Below are positions 37,619 to 47,030 of a stretch of 64,000 bases of DNA, piece by piece (within the stretch, counting starts at the first letter, position 1; the number at the start of each line of letters is the position of its first letter). The translations under genes were made by a program, and so were the position numbers. The notes beneath the pieces are model-generated. The model was not told the DNA's origin. It did no database searches and saw nothing but the letters and a program-made list of their open reading frames with translations. This DNA comes from an uncultured Albidovulum sp. (lineage in GTDB: Bacteria; Pseudomonadota; Alphaproteobacteria; Rhodobacterales; Rhodobacteraceae): positions 62,001-126,000 of the forward strand of contig CAJYAD010000010.1 in the NCBI GenBank assembly GCA_913064775.1, read 5' to 3'.

Positions 37619-38284
37619 ATGAATCGCCTGTTCCATTCGCCGCTGTCGCCGTTCTGCCGCAAGGTGCGGCTGACGCTGGCCGAAAAGCGCATCGAGGTGG
37701 AGCTGATCGAGGAACGCTATTGGGAGCCGACCCCCGATTTCCTGCGCCGCAACCCTGCCGGCAAGGTGCCGGTCCTGCGGCTGGAGGGGCGGATCATGTC
37801 TGAAAGCCAGGCGATCTGCGAATATCTGGACGAGAAGTTCCCCGAGCCGGCGCTGCTGCCCCGCACCCCCGAGGGCCGCTATGAAGTGCGCCGTCTCTGC
37901 GCCTGGTTCGACGACAAGTTCCATGATGAGGTGATCTCGAAGCTGGTGTACGAGCGGGTGACCAAGAAGGTGATGAAGCAGGGTTATCCGGATTCGAAGA
38001 ACGTCAAGATGGGCGCTCAGAAGATCAAGTATCACCTGGATTACATGGCCTGGTTGCTGGATCAGCGGCGCTGGCTGGCGGGGGATGCGATGACGCTGGC
38101 GGATTTCACCGCCGCCGCGCATCTGTCCTGTCTAGATTACATCTCGGACGTGGACTGGAACCGCAGCCCGGCGGTGAAGGATTGGTATGCGAAGGTGAAA
38201 TCGCGCCCGGCCTTTCGCACGTTGCTGGCCGATCAGGTGCCGGGGTTCCCGCAGCCTTCGCATTACGCGGATCTCGATTTCTAG
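37619..38284 (+). CDS. Glutathione S-transferase family protein
   Basis: The protein has 221 residues. The N-terminal thioredoxin-like domain shows SPLSPFCRKVRLTLAEK, NPAGKVPVL with the cis-Pro, and ESQAICEYLDEKFP binding glutathione. The C-terminal helical domain follows. Substrate class is unknown. GAGGG lies six bases before the ATG at 37619. Just upstream, a CACGAG-AT-GCGTCA unit occurs twice in imperfect form (37563-37608). Confidence 0.88.
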   Translation: MNRLFHSPLSPFCRKVRLTLAEKRIEVELIEERYWEPTPDFLRRNPAGKVPVLRLEGRIMSESQAICEYLDEKFPEPALLPRTPEGRYEVRRLCAWFDDKFHDEVISKLVYERVTKKVMKQGYPDSKNVKMGAQKIKYHLDYMAWLLDQRRWLAGDAMTLADFTAAAHLSCLDYISDVDWNRSPAVKDWYAKVKSRPAFRTLLADQVPGFPQPSHYADLDF

Positions 38285-38330
38285 GGCTGCGGTCGTAGAG
38301 GTTGGGGGCGCAGAGGCTGGTGGCGCAGAG

Positions 38331-38386
38331 GCGGGGGGCTTTGCCCCCCTGCGCCCCCCAGGATATTTTCGCCAGAAAGAAGGGGG
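38331..38386 (+). repeat. Intergenic repeat, type A, copy 3 (before queG)
   Basis: GGGGGGC-TTT-GCCCCCC hairpin (38333-38349), TGCGCCCCCCA, GGATATTTTC, GCCAGAAAGAAGGGGG. It fills the gap between the GST gene and queG in the same direction. The AGGGGG at its end lies three bases before the queG ATG and probably serves as its ribosome binding site. Confidence 0.75.
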
Positions 38387-38389
38387 AAG

Positions 38390-39424
38390 ATGTCCGCCGA
38401 GTTGAAAGCCAGGCTGAAGGCGCGCGCCCTTGAAGAGGGGTTTGTCGCGATGGGGGTCTGTGCGCCGGGGGCGATTCCGGACGCACCAGAGCGGCTGGCG
38501 GCCTTCGTGGGCGCCGGGATGCATGGGCAGATGGGCTGGATGGCCGAGCGGATGGGCTGGCGCGGCGATCCCGGCGCGCTTTGGCCCGAGGCGAAAAGCG
38601 TGGTGATGCTGGCCGAAAGCTACGCGCCCGAGGGCGATCCGCTGGCGGTGCTGGGCGCGCGCGATCGCGGTGCGGTCAGCGTCTATGCCCAAGGGCGCGA
38701 TTATCATGATCTGGTGAAGAAGCGGCTGAAGCGGCTGGGGCGCTGGCTGATCGAGACGGGTGGCGGCGAGATCAAGGTTTTCGTCGACACCGCGCCGGTG
38801 ATGGAAAAACCGCTGGCCCAGGCGGCGGGGCTGGGCTGGCAGGGCAAGCACACCAATCTGCTGTCGCGCGAATTCGGCAATTGGGTGTTTCTGGGGGCGA
38901 TCTTCACCACGCTGGACCTGCCCGCCGACGCGCCCGAAATCGAGCATTGCGGATCTTGCCGGGCCTGTCTGGATATCTGCCCGACCGCGGCCTTTACGGC
39001 ACCTTTTCAGCTGGATGCGCGGCGCTGCATTTCCTATCTGACGATCGAGCACAAGGGGCCGGTGGATCCGGAATTGCGGCCCCTGATGGGCAACCGGATC
39101 TATGGCTGCGACGATTGCCTGGCCATCTGTCCCTGGAACAAGTTTGCCGCCGCTGCGCGCGAGACGCGCTATGCCGGAATGGTGGGTGCGCCGCCCTTGG
39201 TGGAGCTGGCCGCGCTGGATGATGCGGGCTTTCGCGCGCGGTTTTCGGGATCCCCGATCAAGCGCATCGGGCGCGACCGGTTCGTGCGCAACGTGTTGTA
39301 TGCCATCGGAAATTCCGGGGATCCGGCGCTGGCAGATGCGGCGCGGGCGTTGACCGGCGATCCCTGTGAAACCGTGGCCGAGGCCGCGCGCTGGGCGTTG
39401 GCGCGGCTGGCCTCGGGGGCGTGA
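38390..39424 (+). CDS. queG: Epoxyqueuosine reductase
   Basis: The protein has 344 residues. Two 4Fe-4S cysteine sets are visible: [15 protein letters not shown], with a partner in RRCISY, and [13 protein letters not shown]. Together with the upstream cobalamin-binding region this fits QueG, which reduces epoxyqueuosine in tRNA to queuosine using B12. It starts directly after repeat A copy 3. The other queuosine genes are not in this window. Confidence 0.93.
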   Translation: MSAELKARLKARALEEGFVAMGVCAPGAIPDAPERLAAFVGAGMHGQMGWMAERMGWRGDPGALWPEAKSVVMLAESYAPEGDPLAVLGARDRGAVSVYAQGRDYHDLVKKRLKRLGRWLIETGGGEIKVFVDTAPVMEKPLAQAAGLGWQGKHTNLLSREFGNWVFLGAIFTTLDLPADAPEIEHCGSCRACLDICPTAAFTAPFQLDARRCISYLTIEHKGPVDPELRPLMGNRIYGCDDCLAICPWNKFAAAARETRYAGMVGAPPLVELAALDDAGFRARFSGSPIKRIGRDRFVRNVLYAIGNSGDPALADAARALTGDPCETVAEAARWALARLASGA

Positions 39425-39484
39425 TTTCGCCCGCGGCGCGACTTATGCTATGGTGGTCGTCCGACAGATATGGAGGAGGAGACC

Positions 39485-39682
39485 ATGAGCCGTCATCCCA
39501 TCGATCATCGGACGCCTTCGGACGGAGGCCGCGTGAAGCAGTTCGTGCGGCTCGCGCGGGAGCTGGGCGGCGAAGGCAGCCATCCCGCGGTGCAGGCCCT
39601 GACCCGGCGTCCCGCCGGCCGTGTGGCGAAGAATACCAAGGTCGCGGAATACGCGCGGATCGGGCACGGCCGGCGGGTCTGA
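39485..39682 (+). CDS. Small basic protein of 65 residues, unknown
   Basis: A strong GGAGGAGGAG ribosome binding site precedes the ATG at 39485. The product begins MSRHPIDHRTPSDGGRVKQF and is rich in Arg, Gly and His, with no signal peptide and no membrane segment. The charge suggests RNA or DNA contact, but no motif supports this. It lies 60 bases after queG in the same direction and may be co-transcribed. I do not recognise a family. Confidence 0.6.
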   Translation: MSRHPIDHRTPSDGGRVKQFVRLARELGGEGSHPAVQALTRRPAGRVAKNTKVAEYARIGHGRRV

Positions 39683-39769
39683 GGCCGCCTGCCGTCCTGT
39701 CTTGGCCCTGTCCGGCCCGGGCCCGCCGCAGGTCGCGGCCCGGGGCTTCGGGGGCGAAGGCGGTCGCGC

Positions 39770-40639
39770 CTAGCTACGCACCAGCGTCTCGTAGCCTTCC
39801 GAGATCTCGCGTGCGAGCGCGCCGACCTCAAAATTGTAATCGCCGATCTGACCCACCGGCGTGACCTCGGCCGCGGTGCCGGTCAGCCAGCATTGCTGGA
39901 AACCTTCCATCTCGGCGGGTTCGATATGGCGCTCATGCACTTTGATCTGGCGGTCGTTCAGCATGCCGATCACCGTTTGCCGGGTCAGCCCGTTGAGGAA
40001 GCAGTCGGCCAGTGGCGTATGCACCTCGCCATCCTTCACGAAGAAGATGTTGGCGCCGGTCGCCTCGGCCACCAGCCCGCGGTAATCCATGAAGAGCGCA
40101 TCCGAGCAGCCCTTGGCCTCGGCCGCGTGCTTGGACATCGTGCAGATCATGTAAAGACCGGCGGCCTTGGCCGAGGTCGGGATGGTTTCGGGCGAGGGGC
40201 GCTTCCACTTCGCGATGTCCAGCTTGGCGCCCTTCATCTTGGCGTCGCCGTAGTAATTGCCCCATTCCCAGCCGGCGATCGCCAGCCGCACCGGGTTGCG
40301 CTTGGCCGAGACACCCATGTCTTCGCCCGAGCCGCGCCAGGCGACGCAGCGAACGTAGGCATCGGTCCAGCCGTTGACCTGCAGCATGGCCTCCTTGGCG
40401 GCGTCGATCTCTTCCGGGGTGAACGGGATCTCAAAATCCAGGAGCGAGGCCGACCGGCGCAGGCGCACCGAATGGTCGTGACCGCGGAAGATCTTGCCGT
40501 TGTAGCAGCGCTCGCCCTCGAACACCGAGGAGGCATAGTGCAGCGCATGGGTCAGGACGTGCACATTGGCATCACGCCAGTCCACCAGCTTGCCATCCAT
40601 CCAGATCTTTCCGTCGCGGTCGTCATAAGAATCGGCCAT
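39770..40639 (-). CDS. ilvE: Branched-chain amino acid aminotransferase
   Basis: The protein has 289 residues, class IV PLP transaminase fold. VHVLTHALHYASSVFEGERCY is the N-terminal signature. TSAKAAGLY contains the probable PLP lysine, and EATGANIFFVKDG and LNGLTRQTVI follow. It catalyses the last step in Leu, Ile and Val synthesis. It is divergent from petP, with 168 bases between them that contain a GTCCG-GTA-CGGAC dyad. Confidence 0.92.
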   Translation of the reverse strand: MADSYDDRDGKIWMDGKLVDWRDANVHVLTHALHYASSVFEGERCYNGKIFRGHDHSVRLRRSASLLDFEIPFTPEEIDAAKEAMLQVNGWTDAYVRCVAWRGSGEDMGVSAKRNPVRLAIAGWEWGNYYGDAKMKGAKLDIAKWKRPSPETIPTSAKAAGLYMICTMSKHAAEAKGCSDALFMDYRGLVAEATGANIFFVKDGEVHTPLADCFLNGLTRQTVIGMLNDRQIKVHERHIEPAEMEGFQQCWLTGTAAEVTPVGQIGDYNFEVGALAREISEGYETLVRS

Positions 40640-40685
40640 GCCATCCTCCGTCCCCAGGGGGTTTTGCGAAAGTTGCGCGCCTTAG

Positions 40686-40698
40686 GTCCGGTACGGAC
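40686..40698. promoter_or_regulatory. Dyad in the ilvE-petP divergent gap
   Basis: GTCCG-GTA-CGGAC is a perfect 5-bp dyad. It lies between a TTGCGC (40673-40678) and CATAAT (40698-40703), a possible but widely spaced petP promoter (19 bases). It may be an operator for PetP (MarR family) or an Lrp-type regulator. Confidence 0.3.
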
Positions 40699-40807
40699 AT
40701 AATGTTGCGCAAAAACTGCACGTCGCTAGCAATTGATTCTTGGAAAGTCAACAAGACTGACATAAAATTCCCGGAATGCCCAAAAATTGTGAAGAGTGAG
40801 GACAAAA

Positions 40808-41317
40808 ATGGCAGAGGGAGGACCAGGGCCAAGCAGCGGCGAGAATCTGCTGTTCCTGACCGATGACCAGTTGCGCAGGGGCATCGAGGCGATGTTTTTC
40901 GCCTATCGTGGATTCACGGCCGATCCGGATCGTATCCTTGAAAACTACGCCTATGGGCGCGCTCATCACCGGGCGCTGCATTTCATCCGCCGCAGCCCCG
41001 GCACCACGGTGAACAATTTGCTGGCGACCCTGGGCGTCACCAAGCAATCGCTGAACCGTGTCTTGCGCACGTTGATCGAGGACGGTCTGGTCGAAAGCCG
41101 CGTCGGCCGCCGTGACAAGCGCGAGCGGCATCTGTTTCTGACCACGAAGGGTGTGACGCTGGAACATGAATTGTCCGAGGCGCAGCGGCGGCGTATGCGC
41201 GCCGCCTATCGCACCGCAGGCCCGGCGGCGGTGGCCGGGTTCCGCCAGGTTCTGGAAGCGATGATGGAGCCCGAGATGCGGCGCCAATATCAATCGCTGA
41301 AAGATGGCAGCGCATGA
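40808..41317 (+). CDS. petP: MarR-family regulator, PetP-like
   Basis: The protein has 169 residues with a MarR winged helix: TTVNNLLATLGVTKQSLNRV as recognition region and LVESRVGRRDKRERHLFLTT as the wing. GAGGA lies five bases before the ATG at 40808. It overlaps the response-regulator gene by four bases (ATGA). In Rhodobacter capsulatus a MarR-like protein PetP precedes the response regulator PetR in front of the cytochrome bc1 genes; size, order and coupling agree. Here the bc1 genes are absent downstream. Confidence 0.75.
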   Translation: MAEGGPGPSSGENLLFLTDDQLRRGIEAMFFAYRGFTADPDRILENYAYGRAHHRALHFIRRSPGTTVNNLLATLGVTKQSLNRVLRTLIEDGLVESRVGRRDKRERHLFLTTKGVTLEHELSEAQRRRMRAAYRTAGPAAVAGFRQVLEAMMEPEMRRQYQSLKDGSA

Positions 41318-42018
41318 GCGAGAGCGCCGATATCCATCTGCTGATCGTCGATGACGATGAACGCATCCGCGGCTTGTTGCAGAAGTTCCTGATGCGCAAC
41401 GGGTTCTGGGTAACGGCGGCGCGGTCGGCCGCGCATGCGCGGTCGTTGCTGGCGGGGCTGGAATTCGACCTGATCGTGCTGGACGTGATGATGCCGGGTG
41501 AGGACGGGATCACCTTTACCCGCTGGCTGCGGCGCGAAAGCACGACGCCGATCCTGTTGCTGACCGCCAAGGCCGAGACCGGAAATCGCATCGAAGGGTT
41601 CGAGGCCGGCGCCGACGATTACCTGCCCAAGCCCTTCGAGCCGAAGGAATTGCTGCTGCGCATCAACGCGATCCTGCGCCGCGTGCCAGCCGCGCGCCAT
41701 GCCGAGCCGGGGCCGAAGTTCCTGCATCTGGGCCCCGTGCGCTATGACGTGGAGCGCGGCGAATTGTGGTCGGGGCAGGATCTGGTGCGGCTGACGGCCA
41801 CCGAATCCGCGCTGATGCGGATCTTCGCGGCCAAGCCCGGAGAGGCCTTCAACCGCGAGCAGCTGGTCGCGGATCTTGGGCGCGACGACGGTCAGGCCTC
41901 GGCCCGGGCGGTGGATGTGCAGATCACCCGTCTGCGCCGCAAGATCGAGGCCGATCCGAAGCAGCCGCGCTATCTGCAAACGGTGCGCGGCGCGGGCTAT
42001 ATGCTGGCGCCGGATTGA
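41314..42018 (+). CDS. petR: OmpR-family response regulator, PetR-like
   Basis: The protein has 234 residues. The receiver contains the acidic pocket (LLIVDDDERIRG), the phospho-acceptor Asp in LIVLDVMMPG, and the Lys in DDYLPKPFEP. The C-terminal winged helix follows (VDVQITRLRRKIEADP, TVRGAGYML). No histidine kinase lies nearby. PetR was described as essential for photosynthetic and respiratory growth in R. capsulatus, and the link to petP supports this assignment. Repeat B copy 2 follows the gene. Confidence 0.78.
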   Translation: MSESADIHLLIVDDDERIRGLLQKFLMRNGFWVTAARSAAHARSLLAGLEFDLIVLDVMMPGEDGITFTRWLRRESTTPILLLTAKAETGNRIEGFEAGADDYLPKPFEPKELLLRINAILRRVPAARHAEPGPKFLHLGPVRYDVERGELWSGQDLVRLTATESALMRIFAAKPGEAFNREQLVADLGRDDGQASARAVDVQITRLRRKIEADPKQPRYLQTVRGAGYMLAPD

Positions 42019-42038
42019 GGTTGCGGGGGCGGCAGGGC

Positions 42039-42087
42039 GGGGGCTTTGCCCCCTGCACCCCCCAGCGTATTTGCGGAACAATGAAAC
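42039..42087 (+). repeat. Intergenic repeat, type B, copy 2 (after petR)
   Basis: GGGGGC-TTT-GCCCCC hairpin (42039-42053), TGCACCCCCCA, then GCGTATTT, GCGGAAC, AATGAAAC (42065-42087). It starts 21 bases after petR in the same direction and ends seven bases before the convergent alkB stop. It probably terminates petR transcripts despite lacking a T-run. Confidence 0.7.
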
Positions 42088-42093
42088 CGGATG

Positions 42094-42744
42094 TCAGTCG
42101 ACCACACGGAGGGTGAGGTTGATGCGGCCGCCGCCCTGCAACAGGTCGGAGCTGCCGGGGCGGGTACGGTCGATGCCGTGGTGGATCAGCCGGGCGGGTC
42201 CGCCCATCGCCAGCACGTCGCCGGAATGCAGCCAGAGGCTTTCGGTCTTGCCGCCGCGGTCGGTGCTGCCGATGCGGAACAGCGCGTCGTCGCCGAGGCT
42301 GATCGAGACCACGGGCCAGGTGAAATCGGCCTCGTCCCGGTCCTGGTGCAGGCCCATCTTCGCCCCTGCGCGGTAGAGGTTGATCAGGCAGCAATCTGGA
42401 TCGCGCCCGGGTCCGGCGATGGCGCGCCAGATGTCCAGCACCGGCGCGGGGATCGGCGGCCAGTCGGTGCCCGTGGGGTGGCGCGGCACGTAGCGGTAGC
42501 CGCGGCGGTCCGAGAACCAGCCGTAGCGTCCGGCCGAGGTCATCTGCACGCTCATCGGCTTGCCCCAGCGGGTGATCGGCGAAAACAGCGGCGCGGCGCG
42601 GATCACCGCGCGCAGCTCTGCGACCAGGGCCTTTTGCGCAGCGCGATCCAGCCATCCGGGCCAGATCGCCACGCCGCGTGTCACCAGCCCCGGCGGCGGT
42701 GCCTTGGGTGAAAGGCCCAAATCCTTCGTATATTTCAACGTCAC
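42094..42744 (-). CDS. alkB: Alpha-ketoglutarate-dependent DNA repair dioxygenase AlkB
   Basis: The protein has 216 residues. The iron ligands are H and D in HQDRD and the later His in HHGIDRTR; the terminal Arg of RINLTLRVVD binds 2-oxoglutarate. It oxidatively removes 1-methyladenine and 3-methylcytosine. The start is GTG at 42744. It is divergent from dnaK and is a single gene, not linked to ada. Confidence 0.92.
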   Translation of the reverse strand: MTLKYTKDLGLSPKAPPPGLVTRGVAIWPGWLDRAAQKALVAELRAVIRAAPLFSPITRWGKPMSVQMTSAGRYGWFSDRRGYRYVPRHPTGTDWPPIPAPVLDIWRAIAGPGRDPDCCLINLYRAGAKMGLHQDRDEADFTWPVVSISLGDDALFRIGSTDRGGKTESLWLHSGDVLAMGGPARLIHHGIDRTRPGSSDLLQGGGRINLTLRVVD

Positions 42745-42756
42745 ACCCTGATTTTC

Positions 42757-42812
42757 GCGCCCTCGGGGCGCTTGCAGGCCCCCGGACCCCTCCTTATATA
42801 CGCCAAGAAGCT
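42757..42812 (+). promoter_or_regulatory. dnaK heat-shock (sigma-32) promoter within a type A-like element
   Basis: CTTG (42771-42774), an 18-base spacer and CTTATATACG (42793-42802) match the alphaproteobacterial RpoH consensus CTTG-N17/18-CYTATnTnnG fully. The expected start is near 42808, a leader of about 95 bases before dnaK. The same stretch has a GCGCCC/GGGCGC hairpin (42757-42771), GGCCCCCGGACCCC and CGCCAAGAAG, the order of parts found in type A repeats. Confidence 0.8.
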
Positions 42813-42901
42813 AAGGCGGACAGGCTCCGTCTACTTGGGATAGGGGCGGAGGCCGCATGTGGATCCGGCCCCCAGACATCGCCGAATGAAGAGGAACAGA
42901 T

Positions 42902-44821
<1,920 letters not shown>

Positions 44822-44841
44822 GGGTCGTACGGGATCAGGAG

Positions 44842-44866
44842 GGACCGGCCTTTCCAGGGCCGGTCC
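44842..44866 (+). terminator. Hairpin between dnaK and dnaJ
   Basis: GGACCGGCC and GGCCGGTCC form a perfect 9-bp stem with a TTTCCAG loop, followed by TGCCATTTC. It lies 20 bases after dnaK and 24 before dnaJ. It probably lowers read-through or stabilises the dnaK message, giving more DnaK than DnaJ. Confidence 0.6.
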
Positions 44867-44890
44867 TGCCATTTCCCGAAAGGGGTACGG

Positions 44891-46033
44891 ATGTCAAAAC
44901 GCGATTTCTACGAAGTGCTTGGCCTGCAACGCGGCGCTTCGCCCGAGGAGATCAAGAAGGCCTATCGTCAAAAGGCGAAGGCACTGCACCCGGACAGCAA
45001 TTCTGACAATCCCGACGCGGAGTCTCAGTTCAAGGAAGTGAACGAGGCCTACGATACGCTGAAGGACGATCAGAAGCGCGCCGCCTACGACCGCTTCGGT
45101 CATGCCGCGTTTGAGGGCGGCATGGGCGGCATGGGTGCCGGCGCGCGCGGGCAGGGCGATTTCGCCTCGGCTTTCTCGGATGTGTTCGAAGATCTTTTCG
45201 GCGATTTCATGGGCCAGCGCGGCGGTGCCGCCGGCGGCCGGCGGGCGCAGCGCGGCTCAGATCTGCGCTACAATCTGCGGGTGACGCTGGAAGAGGCGTT
45301 CACCGGGTCGCAGAAAACCATCAACGTGCCGGCCTCGGTCGCCTGTTCGTCCTGCAACGGCTCGGGCGCCGAGGGCGGGGCAGAACCTGTCACCTGCCCC
45401 ACCTGTTCGGGCATGGGCAAGGTGCGCGCCCAGCAGGGTTTCTTCACGGTCGAACGCACCTGTCCCACCTGTTCGGGCATGGGCCAGATCGTCAAGAACC
45501 CCTGCAAGGCCTGCGGCGGCGCCGGCCGGGTCGAGAAAGAGCGCGCGCTTAGCGTCAACATCCCCCCCGGGGTCGAAACCGGCACCCGCATCCGTCTGGC
45601 GGGCGAGGGTGAGGCCGGGATGCGCGGCGGCCCGACGGGCGATCTCTACATCTTCATCGAGGTGCGCGACCATGGGCTGTTTCAGCGCGATGGCGTGAAC
45701 CTCTACTGCCGGGTGCCGGTGGGCATGTCGGCGGCGGCTCTGGGCGGCGATATCGAGGTCCCCACGATCGACGGCGGAAGAAGCCGCGTGAAGATCCCGG
45801 CCGGCAGCCAGACCGGGCGCCAGATGCGCCTGCGCGGCAAGGGCATGCCGGCGCTGCGCGGCGGCGGTGTGGGCGACATGATGATCGAACTGGCGGTCGA
45901 GACGCCGGTGAATCTGACCACCCGTCAAAGGGAATTGCTGCGCGAGTTCGACGAACTCAGCGAGGACAACAATCCCGAAAGCTCTTCCTTCTTTTCCAAG
46001 GTCAAGGGCTTCTGGGACAGCATGAAAAGCTGA
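44891..46033 (+). CDS. dnaJ: Chaperone DnaJ (Hsp40)
   Basis: The protein has 380 residues: J domain with the HPD motif (KALHPDSN), a Gly-rich region ([12 protein letters not shown]), the four zinc-binding repeats [24 protein letters not shown] and CKACGGAG, then the C-terminal substrate domains. It delivers substrates to DnaK and stimulates its ATPase. It is the second gene of the dnaK operon. Confidence 0.97.
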   Translation: MSKRDFYEVLGLQRGASPEEIKKAYRQKAKALHPDSNSDNPDAESQFKEVNEAYDTLKDDQKRAAYDRFGHAAFEGGMGGMGAGARGQGDFASAFSDVFEDLFGDFMGQRGGAAGGRRAQRGSDLRYNLRVTLEEAFTGSQKTINVPASVACSSCNGSGAEGGAEPVTCPTCSGMGKVRAQQGFFTVERTCPTCSGMGQIVKNPCKACGGAGRVEKERALSVNIPPGVETGTRIRLAGEGEAGMRGGPTGDLYIFIEVRDHGLFQRDGVNLYCRVPVGMSAAALGGDIEVPTIDGGRSRVKIPAGSQTGRQMRLRGKGMPALRGGGVGDMMIELAVETPVNLTTRQRELLREFDELSEDNNPESSSFFSKVKGFWDSMKS

Positions 46034-46035
46034 TC

Positions 46036-46058
46036 CTCTCAGCCTTCCCAAAATACGC
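46036..46058 (-). repeat. Intergenic repeat, type B core (after dnaJ)
   Basis: Read on the minus strand: GCGTATTT, TGGGAAG, GCTGAGAG, a variant of the 23-base B core. It begins two bases after the dnaJ stop and points back toward dnaJ. The GC hairpin of the full element is absent on this side, but a terminator hairpin lies just downstream. Confidence 0.55.
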
Positions 46059-46066
46059 GAACATGT

Positions 46067-46100
46067 GCGCCGGACCCCGAGGGCCCGGCGCTCTTGTTTC
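46067..46100 (+). terminator. Intrinsic terminator of the dnaK-dnaJ operon
   Basis: GCGCCGG (46067-46073) pairs with CCGGCGC (46085-46091), with additional CCC/GGG pairing inside, followed by TCTTGTTTC. It lies 33 bases after dnaJ. Confidence 0.8.
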
Positions 46101-46174
46101 ACGCCCAGGTGGTGACGCGCTGAAACCCCTCGCGCATTAACGCTTTCTTTACCAAGCTGGCGCAGGCTCTGCCC

Positions 46175-46942
46175 ATGACCCGCGCTTTTGCTGAAGCCCC
46201 ATTGCCACTTTTCGGCGCCCCCATCGACGGGGACGAGGCGCCGGAAGTTGTATTGGTGCCTGGCAAGTTGCCCTCCTACATCAAGGACCATCGTGCCCGC
46301 TTGCGTGAACGTTTCATGTCGGGGGGTGCGGCGGCGGTGCCGGATTACGAGTTGCTGGAGCTGGTCCTCTTCCGTGCCATCCCGCGTCAGGACGTCAAGC
46401 CCCTGGCGAGCCGGCTGTTAGAGGTCTTTGGCGATTTTAACACTGTGCTATCGGCGCCATCCGGACGACTGGAGGAGGTGTCAGGCGTCGGCAAGGCCGT
46501 CGTGCAGGAGCTTCGGATTGTCGAAGCGGCGGCACAGCGGCTGGCAAGGGCGCGGGTCATGCACCGGGCGGTGCTGTCGTCCTGGGATGCGCTGATCGAC
46601 TATTGCCACACGGCAATGGCGCATCGGCAGACGGAACAGTTCCGCGTGCTCTTTCTCGACCGCAAGAACGTGCTGATCGCGGACGAGGAACAGGCCAGCG
46701 GCACGGTCGATCATGTGCCTGTCTATCCGCGTGAAGTGGTGCGCCGCGCACTGGAACTGCACGCAAGCGCGCTGATCCTGGTGCACAACCACCCCTCGGG
46801 CGATCCCACCCCGTCCGAGGCCGACATCGCCATGACACACAAGATAGAGGAAGCCGCGCGGGTGTTGGGCATCACACTGCACGACCACCTGATCGTCGGC
46901 CGCGCGCGCGAAATCAGCCTACGTGCCGAAGGGTATATTTAG
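46175..46942 (+). CDS. radC: RadC-family JAB/MPN-domain protein
   Basis: The protein has 255 residues. A helix-hairpin-helix region (EEVSGVGKAVVQEL) precedes the metalloprotease-like JAB domain with EEQASGTVDHVPVYPREVV and HNHPSGDPTPSEAD carrying the metal-binding His, His and Asp. Despite its name the family has no proven role in DNA repair. It appears to be a single gene. A structured region follows it. Confidence 0.93.
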   Translation: MTRAFAEAPLPLFGAPIDGDEAPEVVLVPGKLPSYIKDHRARLRERFMSGGAAAVPDYELLELVLFRAIPRQDVKPLASRLLEVFGDFNTVLSAPSGRLEEVSGVGKAVVQELRIVEAAAQRLARARVMHRAVLSSWDALIDYCHTAMAHRQTEQFRVLFLDRKNVLIADEEQASGTVDHVPVYPREVVRRALELHASALILVHNHPSGDPTPSEADIAMTHKIEEAARVLGITLHDHLIVGRAREISLRAEGYI

Positions 46943-46952
46943 GCTGAGGGCG

Positions 46953-47026
46953 AACCCGGGCAAAAGCGTCCCCGCCGGGCCGAGACATGCCCTACATGCC
47001 CTGGCGGGGACCGCCTGTCACGGGTT
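46953..47026. other. Structured gap between radC and the convergent hypothetical gene
   Basis: AACCCG/CGGGTT (46953-46958 with 47021-47026) encloses GTCCCCGCC/GGCGGGGAC (46968-46976 with 47003-47011). Between them ACATGCCCT occurs twice in tandem (46985-47002). It may be a shared terminator for both convergent genes or a structured RNA end. Confidence 0.45.
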
Positions 47027-47030
47027 TGGT

